This document shows, piece by piece, positions 10,701 through 24,100 of a DNA stretch of 64,000 bases. The position numbers and the translations under genes were made by a program. Below the pieces are notes generated by a model, which worked only from the letters and a program-made list of their open reading frames with translations, searched no databases and was not told where the DNA came from. Source of the DNA: Amblyornis subalaris (taxonomy: Eukaryota; Chordata; Aves; Passeriformes; Ptilonorhynchidae); NCBI GenBank assembly GCA_018881555.1, contig JACAXG010000002.1, positions 20,101,183 through 20,165,182 of the forward strand. The letters run 5' to 3'. Position 1 is the first letter of the stretch. The number at the start of each line of letters is the position of its first letter.

Positions 10701-13700
10701 CTCCCCTCATAGTGGGATGTTGGAGACAATTGAAAAAGTGAGAAAAACTCATGGGTCAAGATAAAGACACTTGAATACATGAAGGAAAAAAGAAGGAAAA
10801 AAACCCAAGTGATGCAAAGGCAAGCATTCAACACCTCCCACTCGCAGACTGATGCCCAGCCAGTTTCCGAGCAACAGCTTCTTTGGAAGGATTAGACAGA
10901 GATAGGATCTGCACCCAGAGTCTTAAATGAAAAATAAAGTTTCTGTGGAGATGCTGGTAGTGGCTCCTGCAAGGAAGACAAGCAGATTGATTTTGATAAG
11001 GAAGAAGGATAAGCAAGTAGAGGAATGTGCAGAGACATATAACATGATNGTAGCACAAAATGTATTTTATTGCAGAATTCAGAATGGATCTGACATGATA
11101 ATATTTATCAGGGAGAAGAAAAAAAGATGCAAGATGGTTTGAGTTTGAAGGAGTTTCATTCTTTAGTTGCATGCTTTAGTTTAATTTAGTTTAGATAGGA
11201 ATGTTCTTAAGCATTTTTGTCTGACGGAGACTAATATTTGAGCAAAGCCTAGGCAGAGAGACCTACAGGAGGGTCTGAGTTAGAGGGGACTAGCAGGCTA
11301 CAGATGAGAAAAAATAAGCAGTGGAAATATTGTCAAAAGAAGGTGTGGGGAGGGAGATGATGAAACTACTTTAGCTATCTCCTTCAGTGACTCTTGGTCT
11401 AGAGAGAAGCAGATCAGTCTAGAATACACATCTGGGAGTCGGTAAGAATATAATTGTATTTGATTTTGTGACGAGTTTACAGAGAAATGAATCACAAGGG
11501 AGGATAAACAGAGAAGCAGGTCAAAGAAGATGCAGCAGAAGTACTGGTTCTGAGATTGGCTAACTGCCATTAGTGGCTGTAATAAGAGCAGCTTTATTTT
11601 GTGTAAAAGATAAAAGCAGATTTGGGAGTGATGCAGTGTATGTCTAACAGAGAGACTGTCAGCAATTATAAACAACATTTTGAGTTGACTTAGAGAGACA
11701 AACAACAAAAGAAGAAAGACAAATAGCTGAAGTATTAGCAGATGATGAGATCTGGAAATGTGTATCAAGTACAAAAGTATTTCACAATAAACTCTTAATC
11801 AGATAAATGATAATTTCTAGTTTTCTCAAACTTAAGCATATTTAAGGCTTGTAATACTCCAATAAATTCTTCAGGCTGTACATCCTTCATGACCTATGCT
11901 CCTCTGCATCTTTCAGTACTTGTTCAAGCCTTTGAGTGCTTTCAGATCTGGCCAACACTTTTTACAAAGAACCTGTGCAAGTGGAAAATTTTCAGTATGT
12001 CCATTGAACATATTCATGTATGGAATTTTTTTTTGTTATTATTTCACTCTGTCTCACAACTCTGATACCACTCTCTTAATTATGGAAACATTAGCTTCAT
12101 AGCTACAAAATTGAGTTATTCAGGGAAAAGGTTTCTGCTTTCACAGGGAAATCTGAACTTTGTGAAAAATATTTGTCACTAAAAATGAATAAACAGTCAT
12201 TTTTTTACAAATTAAGCAAAAAATAAATTATTAGGAAGTATTCCCCTGCAACTACTTAGTCAACCAATAATATACCCATTCTTTCAGTACTGTCTTCCAG
12301 GATAATATGGAAAGTGGTGAGTTTGGGGGTTTCAAAATTTGTAATTACTTTAGACTTTTGGGATTTCTTTTTAAAAATATTTCTATTGTTCTTCATAGAG
12401 AACATATTTAGACACGGAATTTTTTTTATTATACATTTAAAATATAATTATGCCTAGTTGTAGTTTTAGTCATGTAAAGATATCACAAGACTGCAGCGTC
12501 TAACACATATAGTTGCTACTGGACTCTTATAAGAAGCTTAAACAACAGTTCTTCATTCCACTTTCCTATTTTTTTCTTTTCACATTTGATAGTGATTGAG
12601 TTACAGGAATGATTTTGCACGTGGATTTTTTTATTTTGGTGCAGGTACATGTGCCTCTGAATTTGAGCCAAATGGAACAACTCTGCAGTATGTCCTCTAT
12701 GCCTCTTCTCACAAAGTAATTAATGCTGGATAAATCTGGGACAATGGTTGTCAGTGGTTGTGCTATACCACAGTCCTACTGAAAAAAATCTGGAGAAGGA
12801 GAGTAATGACAATCAAGCCTGAGAAACCTCAAAACCATTCACAAAAATGAAGTTACCACCCCCAAAAACAGAGCTCACATTGAGCCAGTCAACCACACTT
12901 CTTACATGCTCTTTTGAGAAAAAAAATAACATCCATCAGCATATCCTTGGCTCTGTCTTTTATGGTATCTTCTTTAGATATAGGAACATACCAGGATCAC
13001 ATCCATTCATCTTATGAACACAGAGTTTTGAGTTTTGATGCTATGCTAATCCTGGTCAAAAGCACATGTGTCACTGTACTGTCACCTTCCCAGCACACAT
13101 GGAACAATAAATTAGGTGTGATTTGGTTTCTTTTTCAACAAAGACAGTTATGTAAATTCAGCTGCATAGTCCCTACTTCCCCTGGGGCAGAACGTTGAAG
13201 ATGACAATGAAACTGTTCTTAAGTTAGGGTTCCAAGTTAGTTGGCTTGATGGCATCTTAGAAAACCATAGGTGTAAAGAATATATTTTTGTTTCTAAAAA
13301 GTTTTCTGAAATTTTTATGAGCTTAAAAATGGGGTTAGGTCACAGGCAGAGTCATTCTGTGAAGAGGAAATGATTGAAAACTAGAGGATGACTGAATAGA
13401 ATCATAACTGTGCAGAAGTATACACCTCTGTCTACTCCAGACAAAATACTTTTGCAAACAGAGATGTCTTTCCTCCATCACATCTCGGTAAGCATGTGGA
13501 TATAATCTTTCATTAGCATGAAAGATTCTGAATATAGCAAATCACAGTAACATGAGATCCTGCCAATTTATTTGCATTAATTACAAGAGGAAGTTGGTAC
13601 TGGGAGGAGGAAACAAACCCATTTCTGAGGCCTTATTCAGCAAATAAATTACAGAAACATTCTTCTTCTACAGCAATGGGGTTGAACTGTAATTTATTTT

Positions 13701-15100
13701 ATGTGCCTTCAAGAAATTGCATGCTAGAATAGTTTTACAAAATTGCAATGTAAAATTACTGGGAGTGAATTTAAACTTATAACAATAGGAGAGAAATTAA
13801 GAGGTACTATTAAAACTTTCAATAAAATATTTCTTAACTGGAATATACTGAATTAAAAACCACAACTGATCAGGGTGTTTCCAAAAAAGCTTATTAAAAC
13901 CAAATATATCTAATATACTAATCTTCATTAGCTGCTGCTGCTATTGGGGCAGTTATACTCTTAAATGGGATTCTCTGGATTCATTTAGCAGCAATCCAAA
14001 TTAACTATGTATCTTCATTTTCATACAGGTTATGTCTTCCTCTTAACCAAAGTGTTATTGTCCTGAAGTTGCAAAATGCATGAAATATTTTAATAGTGCT
14101 TCAATTATGGAGTGAATTAGATATTTTTGCCAGGGACTTTTTGAGAAAGTGTCTGAAAGTGCTTGTCAAGGTGCAGGTTGAATCACCAAGTGCTTCCTCC
14201 CAGCCGTGTTTGGATGAGTGGCTTATGAAGTATCATCCTGATATGGGTCACTCTCAGTGCAATAGCTCTTAGCATAACAAAAGGAGTAGTGTAGCAGCCA
14301 ACACAGATTTGTCAAGAACAGATTTTGTCAAACTAACCTAATTCTGTTCCATGACAGGATAGCAGGACAGAGGCAGCAGAGACACAGTAGTATTGTACAT
14401 CCTGACTTTAATGGGGGTTTTGATACTCTCTCAGGTGTCATTCTCATAGCCACACCAGGGAATTGTGGTCTTGATGAAACTACTGTTGGATACAATCTTG
14501 CTGGATAAGTGTACCCAAAGACTATCTGGGAANAACAGGTTGCCAGGATGGAGGGTTATAACAGGTGGGGTTCACTAAGGTTTTCCTTGGGCCACAGACC
14601 AGGCCTGCTTGATGTATTAAGTGATATAACATGGGCCAAGTCTATTAAATATACAGGATGTAAAGCTGAAACTGCATTGGGAAACATTAAATATCGCCGA
14701 GCTGGCAATGGATTGGTCCAGCTAACCACCACAGTCTTTGTGTGCTTGCTTAAATTGCATTTGTTTCCAAACATTATCTGTTGTCCCTTGATGTTCTCTG
14801 GCAGAGAAGAAAAAAGCAGAGATGAAATTATCTATATTCACAGCTAAAGTTGTTGGGTGGGAAACAGTAATCTTAAATTGAAGATAGATGTCGGAAAAAA
14901 ATCTAAGATTAGGTACACTAAAGATCTGGAGCAGATTGTCTAGAGCTTGCATCTTTGTTGTTGGTTTCAGATGGCTGAACCCAGCAGAGTGGAGGTCCCA
15001 GTTGATCCCACAGACATGAGGGCCCACAGAGGCAAGGAAGCTATGAGTCCGTTCCCCGGTCCCAGCTATCCATCCATCTGGGCGAGTGTTCCCAGTAGGT

Positions 15101-15142
<42 letters not shown>

Positions 15143-18100
15143 ATACAGAGTACAGATATGCCTGTTCACATGGATCCACTGCAGTCAGAGCGTGCTGCTG
15201 GTACCAGCGCCCATGAAGGGCTCACACGGTCCCATCCTGCTCCTTCTCTCCTTCCAGGAGAGGACTGAAACTTGCAATAATGGAGTGTATACACAAATAA
15301 TATGTGCTCTTTAGCAACTAATCTTAGATGCTCAGTCTAAGACCTGCCCTCAGACCAGGTCTCCTTTTAATGGCCCATGGACCTACAAGTCCTTGAGGGC
15401 CCACTCTAGTCACTGGCACTCAGGTCTCTTGTCCATGTAGTTTGCTAACATTCTCACGTGCATTCAGTAGAGAGTACANCCACATGAAAAACAAGATAAA
15501 ATGTGATAAATGTCAAGGATGACATCATAATTGTCAGTTGCTGTTCGGNAGCACTAGACTTTATTCTGGAGTCCACTTAAGGCCTCTTTACAAGCAATGT
15601 TATCAGACAACTTTACTAGGCAAGAAAATCCACTTGTATCTTACCTCTAAATGGTGTTTTTCCTTTCAAATTTTATAAAGAATGAAATACATTATTAAAA
15701 GTCCAGTCAATATGGTTTTTTTGGTTGTTTATCTTTGCGTGGGTTTTCTTGTTTGTTAGCTTTTCCCCATGGTAAAAAGTGTTCTCTAAACTAAGTATAG
15801 AAACAAGTCATAGATCTGTGACACTATTATCCTGATTCCCACATGTTGAATACATAAATGGTGGACTGGAAAGGTGAAAGGTGTGAAAGGTCAGGGCAGG
15901 GGTTTTTGGAACNGGATGATCTCTAAGGTCCGTTCCAAACCAGTCTATGATTCCACAAAAGTTGAATGACTCCTGTCATCTTTGCAGAGATTTTGCCTTC
16001 TATGTCCTAAAAGTCACAAAAAAATGGGAGTGTAATGAAAATTTATAGTGAGAATCTGCAAATTAATACCTCGCTATTTGGTTTTATCCCTTAAAATGTC
16101 AGTGAAAAAAATGTTTACAGTGAATGAAATACTCAGAANTGACTTGGTGGAATAAAAGACAGGAAAAGCAAACCCATCCTAAGTTTCAGACATCTACCCT
16201 AAGCCATAGCCTTTCCAAGTTAAAGGAAAAGCTATTATTTAAGTACTTTTTTTCCACATTTTAGAGTTTACCTATACTTTTCAACCAGTGTCATGGCCTC
16301 CTATNATTTTATTGACTANACATTCTGCCTTTCTTTCCTGACATCTTACTGCAAAGAAACAAAGGGTTTATTTCCTTTTTCCATTTTCTAAGAATGTGTT
16401 TATACACATTCCAGTTCCTACATTCAGAATTTATTTGTTTGTTCTAGATGTGGAGAATTTCAGGACAGGTATATTTTATTGAACGGACAGTGGAGAATGC
16501 CTGAATTAATGCTGCAGTGGCCATATTCTCTTCTGCAGCATTTGGGCGAGATGGACAGAATTCAGCTAGCTAGGCTGGTTACTATTGCAAAGTGTGTGAC
16601 AACGTACACAAAGCTTGGTGGAGTTAGGTCTCAGAAAAGATCAGAGTTCATCTGAAAACTTCAACTTAAAGTTTTTTGCTTAATATTTAAAAGTGACCTT
16701 TAAAAGGGAGTTTCAAACTTGTGTGGTTTAGTGCAGGTAATACTACAAGAGGCACTNTACTTCATTTCTGGAAATCCCAACCAACACTAGTACTTAAACA
16801 CNGTATTGTAATCACCACAGAAATAATTTCTGTACTCCTGAGTTACCACCTGCTGCAGCCAGTAATGATTTTCAAGTGAAACCTGGCGGGATTTCAGAGG
16901 CCCCCTGAACTCGTGTCGCCTTTCAGACACTGCTGTGTTGCAGAATTGTTACAGACTCAGGCAGTGATGGCTCAGGCCACCCAGAATGGACATGCTCGGA
17001 CCACCTCTTACACTGATATGATCTCTAACCAGAATAGGTTTTGCCAAAAGCAACCACAGCAATTGCCTGTGGTCAAAAGCCAAGTTGAGGCCCTACTGAG
17101 GAAAGTTAGGTACTTGAGCAAGTAATTGCAATGTGCTGGTGAGGGCACATGTTACCCCCACCTGCCTTAGTTCCACCCAAGGCTCTCATGGATCTACTGG
17201 TAGTTCAACTTTAAGCAATCTAAATACCAACTCTTTAAGCAATCTAAATACCAACCTCTGCATGAATAGATTTTAATTTTTCACAGAGAAGAGTAGAAAA
17301 TCAAAGTGTAGTCTCATCTGTGATCTTGCCATTCAGGATCTCATCTTTGATAATAAATATGCAAAATAAATACGACTTCTGACTCTCTTCATACAGTAGT
17401 TNAGGGACCACCCACCACACACCCAAAGCCCTGGATAAACAAGATTCCTTCGTCATTTCCTTTTGCACTCTGAGCTCTACTGAGAGAGCAGCTGAAAGAG
17501 CTTCTTGCTCTTTTGCTCCCACCCCTCCTCCACATCTATCAGAGTCATATGGCTCCTGGTAGAAACCCAAAAGGAAATAAAGTCATATTTTTGATCAGAG
17601 CCAAAACATTGTTTTAGAATAACAGCTGTCAAAACCTGGCCAAAGAGCTTGACTTTAACTGTGTATAAAATTTCAGTCTTCAGTGTGTACAGTGATTTTT
17701 AAAAGGGTCAGTGGCATTGTCTAAGATTATAAGGAAGCACTGGTGAAAGCGTTTAAAAGATCGGGNAAAAAAGTTCCTTGTCAATCAGCTTTTCAAACAT
17801 TCAACAATTTTTTCTCCTTTTAGTAGTAAACTGTGCTCAGCACAAAAGTCTTTGGTCTACATGCAATTAAGGACAGGGCAAGACTAGGGAAACATGCTGC
17901 GCATCAGGCCCGAANAGGAAAAAAAAATGATTTCAAGCCATGAGTTTTGCTAAGGTACACTTCAGAATGGTTTTTGTTTAAAGACAATAAGGGCATTGTC
18001 TCCTCCTCCTCCCCCTCTGCAGGTACTCTAGGCTATTCTCNTCTGCTTTGTTCAAAAACATTACCAATCCACAGCATATTAAAGGAATCATTGTTAGGTT

Positions 18101-21100
18101 GTGTACTCTTAATTCTCTTTCCAGACTGATTTTCCCAGCCATCACATGTGCCTGGCATTTTTTTCCTGATGTGATCTATATAACTCCTTCCAAAGCTCNT
18201 AGCCAAATGGCCAGCCTTCATCAGGGAGAGGCCACAGCTGCCTGGCCCTCACTGCAGAGACGTGCACTGGAGCATGGCTGGCACAGCTGTGCTGAGTTTA
18301 TTCACTGGCAGACAGAGAAAAGAGCCTTTCTGGCTGCAAAAAGGGAGGGAAGGGTCTATCAGTGGATAGAGGTTAACATACAGAAAAAGCTGCGATTACC
18401 TCCATTTTCTGTTGGCTTGCTTGAAGTCAGTGGCTTTTCATTTGTTTGTTACTTGAAGATGAAAGTGACTGGAAGAAGCCAGGGAATACTTGTACCCCAG
18501 CTTTGACAAGACCAAGGTTTGAACCATTGTTTTCNCAGTCTACAACTACTAGGTCTTCAGATTTACAAGCAAGTTTTCTCCTGACCCACTTTTCCTGGGC
18601 TGCATATGACACACCATCTAACTTTTCTTTGCCATACAAAGAAAAAGTTTCAATTTATATTATGTGCTGGTTTTGGCCAGGGTGGGGTTGATTTTCTTCA
18701 CATTTGCTAGTGTGGGGCTTTGTTTTAGATTTGTTCTGAGCACAGTGTAGATACTATAGAGATGTTTCTGTTGCTGAGCAGGGCTTACACGCAGTCAAGA
18801 ACTTTCCTGCCTTTTGTGCTGCCATGCTGGCAGGAAGGCTGGGGATGCATGGGAAGTTGGGAGGAGACACAGCTGGGACAGGTGACCCCAGCTGACCACA
18901 GGGATATTCCAGACCATTATGCTCAATACATAAAGTGAGGGGGGAAAGGAGGAAGGAGGAGATATTTGGAGTGATGGGATTTGTCTTCTCAAGTCACTGC
19001 TACATGTTATGGGACCCTGCTCTCCCAGAGATGGCTGAACACCTGCCTGCCCATGGGAAGCAGTGGATTAATTCCTTGTTTTGCTTTGCTTTCTGCATGG
19101 CTTTTGCTTTCCCTGTTAAACTGTCTTTATCTCAACCCACGAGTTTTCTACCTTTTACCCTTCTGATTCTCCCCCAGTCCTGCTGGTGAGGGAGTGAGTG
19201 AGTGGCTGTTTGGGGCTTGGTTGCTGGCTGGGGTTAAACCACAACACAATATCTCAGATCTATATGAAGCATCCAGGAAAGACCTGTCTTTGGGAAGTTC
19301 TCGTGTCTCGTCCTTATCACTGCAGCTTTTCTGCAAAGTTATACTTGGTGAAACACTGCAAAGGGCTTCTTTTTTGAGAGTAGTGTTAAGACATTTTCCT
19401 AAATTACCTCAGTCATATTGTGAATTAATTGTTTCCAGTGCAATTTTTTTTTCTCAAAAAAAAATAGTTTTGTAGTGCATTTTTGTTCACCAATGCAAGT
19501 GAAAAATTTATACTGGCAACATTTTATAATGCAGACCTGTCTGTGGTCAAATTTCCCTCAAATGTGACAAACTGCAAGTTAATGTAGAAACTGCTAGTGC
19601 TGCAAAGCCAGCTTTGAGAACCTGACATTCGGGTTGAACTCACGTTTTCTAATGCTTAATCATCCACTAAGAATTGAAAGGAAAAAAACCCCAAACACAA
19701 ACCACTTCATCTCTCCAACAGTGAAGTAAATGCAGTTGTCTTAAGCGGACTTTCTCAGCACGTAATTGCTCAAAATTTGTAAACAAGCCAGTTGTTGCCA
19801 TACAAGATGGAAAAGACTACAGCTCTGTTAAATTCTTTCTGCTATGATAAAAGGTTTTAACAAGGCAGTAAATTTGTTTCTGTCACCTAATAATCCTAAC
19901 CAGATACAATTTTAAATACACATTTTTATTATATGCAAAGGACAGTCCTCTTAAATTAAAATGTGCCACTTTTACAGCCAATTATTAAAGGCAGTGTGAT
20001 GTCTTTATTTCTTTGGAAGAGAGTGATTTGCTGTGGTGACTGATAATGCATTTTTTATATTTCTCTTTTTTATAGAAGTTTAGAAAGTAAAGCTTTCTAA
20101 GCCAGCTACATGGAACAAAATGGAATATAATTAGAAGTTTTCACAGATGATCTAGCTAGGCAGAGAAGTATTTTTTTTTCCATTAAAATAATGGGATTAA
20201 AAAAGGCCTTAACTTTTCCACCCTAGCTTTCCATCCTAGTTTTTCATTAAAGATGATCTCTAGTTCTTTCAGGAAAAAAATACTTCAGAAGCAATGACAA
20301 TTTTACAGATATATTAATGTCTGGTGACAAAAATGTTTTTAAAAAATTCAGTCTAAATTTAAAAAACATCACAGATCTGTTAAACAACTAGCTGTTAAAT
20401 AACAGCTACATAAGGCATTTGGTGGATAAATTCTTTTTTGACATATGTAACTTAAATTAAAGTATGAGCTCTTAGGCCTTGTAAAATTAATCTACAACCA
20501 CCTCTTTTCTTTCTTGCTTTTTTTGTTTGTTTGTTTGTTTTGGTTTTCTTTTACTTAAATGGACTTTGTTAAAACAACCATGTTTAAAAAGTGGAATAAT
20601 CTTTTTGGCATAGTGAATAATTTCAACAGTCTGCTTGTAAATTGCCGGAGTGAACTGAATCCAAGTTAAGTTCACAGAAAAAAAATTATGATAAAAGTTT
20701 GCCAGTAACTTTACTGCCCAAAGGCTGGTTGTACAGTACACAAGCTGTTATTGCAAATGCTCCTCTGAAAATTCAGGTGTGATTCCAACATCTGTGGCCA
20801 AACTCCTATGGAGCAGACAGGACAGATAGAGAATTCACCAGATCATGACAAAGATTCGATTTCTCTCTCTAATGTGGTCACTGATTCATTGGGTGACACC
20901 ATCAATGTCAAAGCCTAGGAACTGGGAAGAAGGTTGTGAGAGGAAGAGAGTGTTGTGTATCTTAGTATTTATATGGAGTGAAATGCTCCCAATCTATCCA
21001 ATTACACGTTATTTTTCAGACTACTTGTCATCTAATTTTCTACCTCCTTTGTTATGTCAATAGCATATTTCAAGAGGAGTATAACAGCACAAAATAAAGA

Positions 21101-24100
21101 GATGGAGGAGATTATATCAGTATAAAAGCATTAATTTGTGGCAAAAGGTGGAAGTAGACAGATAAGGTCAGGGGGACAATATCTTCTTCAGATGGGCTTG
21201 TTGCCAGAAAAAATTTTACATGAAACTACATTTCTAGGCTCTGATTCCACAATGTGAAGCATTTTAGTGGCAATGAAGCCTTAAGGACTCTCTGCTCCTC
21301 AATTTCGTTTCCCATAGTGTTAGAGTAAGTATTAAGAATAAGCTGAAGGGGAAAAAAACACTTTTTGGCCCATAAAATTTCACCAAATTTATGTCTGTGA
21401 TGCTGAAAAGGAAGGAGGGTAGGTAATGGTAGGAAACCATAAATGAGGCAGAAGAGAAGAGGAATGGATGGACAGACCTTACTCAGGCTCTGCCCTTTCT
21501 GCCATGGAGTGAAAACCTCTAAGGTCTCTGACAATATATATTGGCACGTATACCTGAAATCAGGCAAAATACATGTTTTAAATATAAGTTAGCTAAACTG
21601 AATTTACTTATAAGTCTTTGTATCTAACAGAAACAGCTTTACACCTTTAAAATAACATTACTCGGATATATTGCAAACTCAATATACAGCNTAAAAGGGC
21701 TTTTTTTCTCAAGATTACATGCCTTAATACAAGCAATTTTAAAAACACTTGTAATTCATAAGATACAAAACCTTGTGTAGCTTTCAGTGGTCCTGAATTT
21801 ATTGTCATCTCTTTGGATTAAAATTTACAAAGCAGAGTAAACCACTGGGAAAAATGGTTAGTATTCTACATCTGGATTAACACAGTTTGGTTGTTCATCC
21901 TTCCTGAAACAAAAGCAAATAAAAATNTATTTCTCTGTGCTTCCTCCTGTGTTTAAAAGGCTTGAAACAATTAAACTGTGATCTCAGAGACACTATTACT
22001 CCTATGATAATTGTCTCTGCAGAGTTCTTTGTAAATCTTAAAATATAGTTCNGTTAAATGTACTTAAACTGACTTAATTTCATACAACAGCAGAGACATT
22101 TCTGATATAGAAAAAAGGTGCTTGTCTTGATGTGTATTCTTTTAGTGAATAGCATTTGTTTGTTTCCAAAACCAGATGTTTATATAAAGGCTATGAACAC
22201 TTGAAGCCATTACTCACAGAAAGTAACACAGATGAACTGCTCTGTGAAACACATCAGAAAATATTATAAAGAGCAGGATTCCTAAAGTTGCACTCCTAAA
22301 TCCAAATAAGTTGTCTCTTTTCCAAGATAAAGTTTTGAGTGTCAAATAGTCTTTTATTTTTTAATCACCAGTTGAATTTATTTCTGAAGTTAAGTGTGAA
22401 CTGTGTAGCTCGATTTTTATCTTGATTTTTTAAGTTGATAACCAGGTTTTTCCATTTGCCTCAAAAGCTTAGTGAAGAAGAAACTGGTCCATACAATTGG
22501 TCTATCTCGCAATAAAAATATTCTATCTAAATTAATATTAAATGCCCTGACCAGTACAAGAGGTAGGACCTGAAAACTTGTACCAAGAGAAAGTTGAATA
22601 CAACCTTTACGCCAGATTCCAGCACCTTGTTGCCACTCACAGTGTGCATGAATTTCATTATTAGAGATTTTGCTACAAATACGANTGTTTTGGTAGGCTT
22701 AATGGAGTCACCTGCATTTTCTAGTATGTTGTGGTAAACTGCACATTCTTATTAGAATCACAGAATTGATTAGTTTGGAAAACACTTTAAGAGTTATTGA
22801 GTCCAACCATCAGCCCAGCACCAAACCATGTCCCTCAGCACCACACCCACATGTCTTTTAAATACCACCNCTTCCTTGACCAGCCTGTTCCAATGCTTGA
22901 CAACCCTTTTGGTAAAGGAATTTTTCCTTATATGCACTCTAAATCTCCCCTGATGCAACCTGAGGCCATTTTCTGTTGTCCTATCCCTTGTTACTTGGGA
23001 GAAGACACTGATCCTCACTTTGCTACAACCTCTTTTCACGTCGCTGTAGAGAGTAATAAGGTACCCTTGAGTATTGTTATTGTTAGCAACTGGTGTAGTT
23101 TCCTCTGAAGTATGATAACTAGAGAAAAGAAATATTTTTAACATACTTTTATATCCTATCAATTATAGCAGAGTAGCACACAACTGTAAAATTCAGGCTC
23201 TGGTTTCATAGAACTTTTTGTACATTATGAATTTTCAACTCTTAAAAAAAAAAATTACCTCTCTTCTAAGTAAACAGGCTTCCTCTGTGTTTTCGGTAGA
23301 ATTTCAGCTAAGGTACTGATAATTTCCAAGGCACATGATCACAAGCAGCCTTGAAATGTACCCATTTATCGTCAAATATCAAGGGCTAGAGAACCCACTC
23401 CTCTTTTGCGGGTTTCTAGCCCTCATCCAGAAGCAGGATGAGTATTAGCACCACTACTTATTTATAAAGTCTGGTGTAAGCTCAGGAGATGTACAAGCAT
23501 TCTCTTCAATTGCTCTGGGTGATCATGTTCCAAGGAATTCAAGGGAAATAAAGAACACTGAGCAACAGGGATATGCAGAGGTAGAATAAAAAGAGGTATT
23601 CTGACTAAGAAAACAAATAAAAATCATACATACTCTAAGAAAACATTAAAATAAATAGTGAATTGGTGTTCACTATTTGTGGAAAAAAGAAAAAGATCTG
23701 TGCATCAGACCAAGGGCATGTTTTGCTTTCTACAGAGCGAANTGGAGAGGCCAGAAGACAGGGAGCTGGGAAGATGTGGGGAACTCTTTCCGCTGAGTGC
23801 AGGCAGAGAGCAAGGAGTACTCCNACAGAGAAGCTTCCTGTTTACTTCCTTATCGGCTACAAATGAGCTCCTGAAACAAAACATGAGTTTTGTGATACCA
23901 GTGTGATCTAAATATAATATCAAATTCAGGAGACACAGAGTAAAAGTCTCATAAGTTAATATACTTCAAGTGCTTGAGAACTTTTCTTTTTGGATTGAAA
24001 TTCTTATAAGAAATTCCATAGAAGAGTGAGAACTAAAATATGTTTCTGATATGTTTTGTATCTTCCTTTGCTTCACATAAAAGACCACTGCCTGTGGGCT

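Noticed and set aside
11298..11774. 158-codon minus-strand open frame
   Set aside because: It is driven by a purine-rich plus strand, giving Leu/Phe/Ser-skewed translation with no motif.
17301..17370. Possible extra exon between exons 8 and 9 (EILNGKITDETTL)
   Set aside because: It starts in the right phase but reaches a stop with no donor, while the 9908-9948 exon joins both neighbours in phase.
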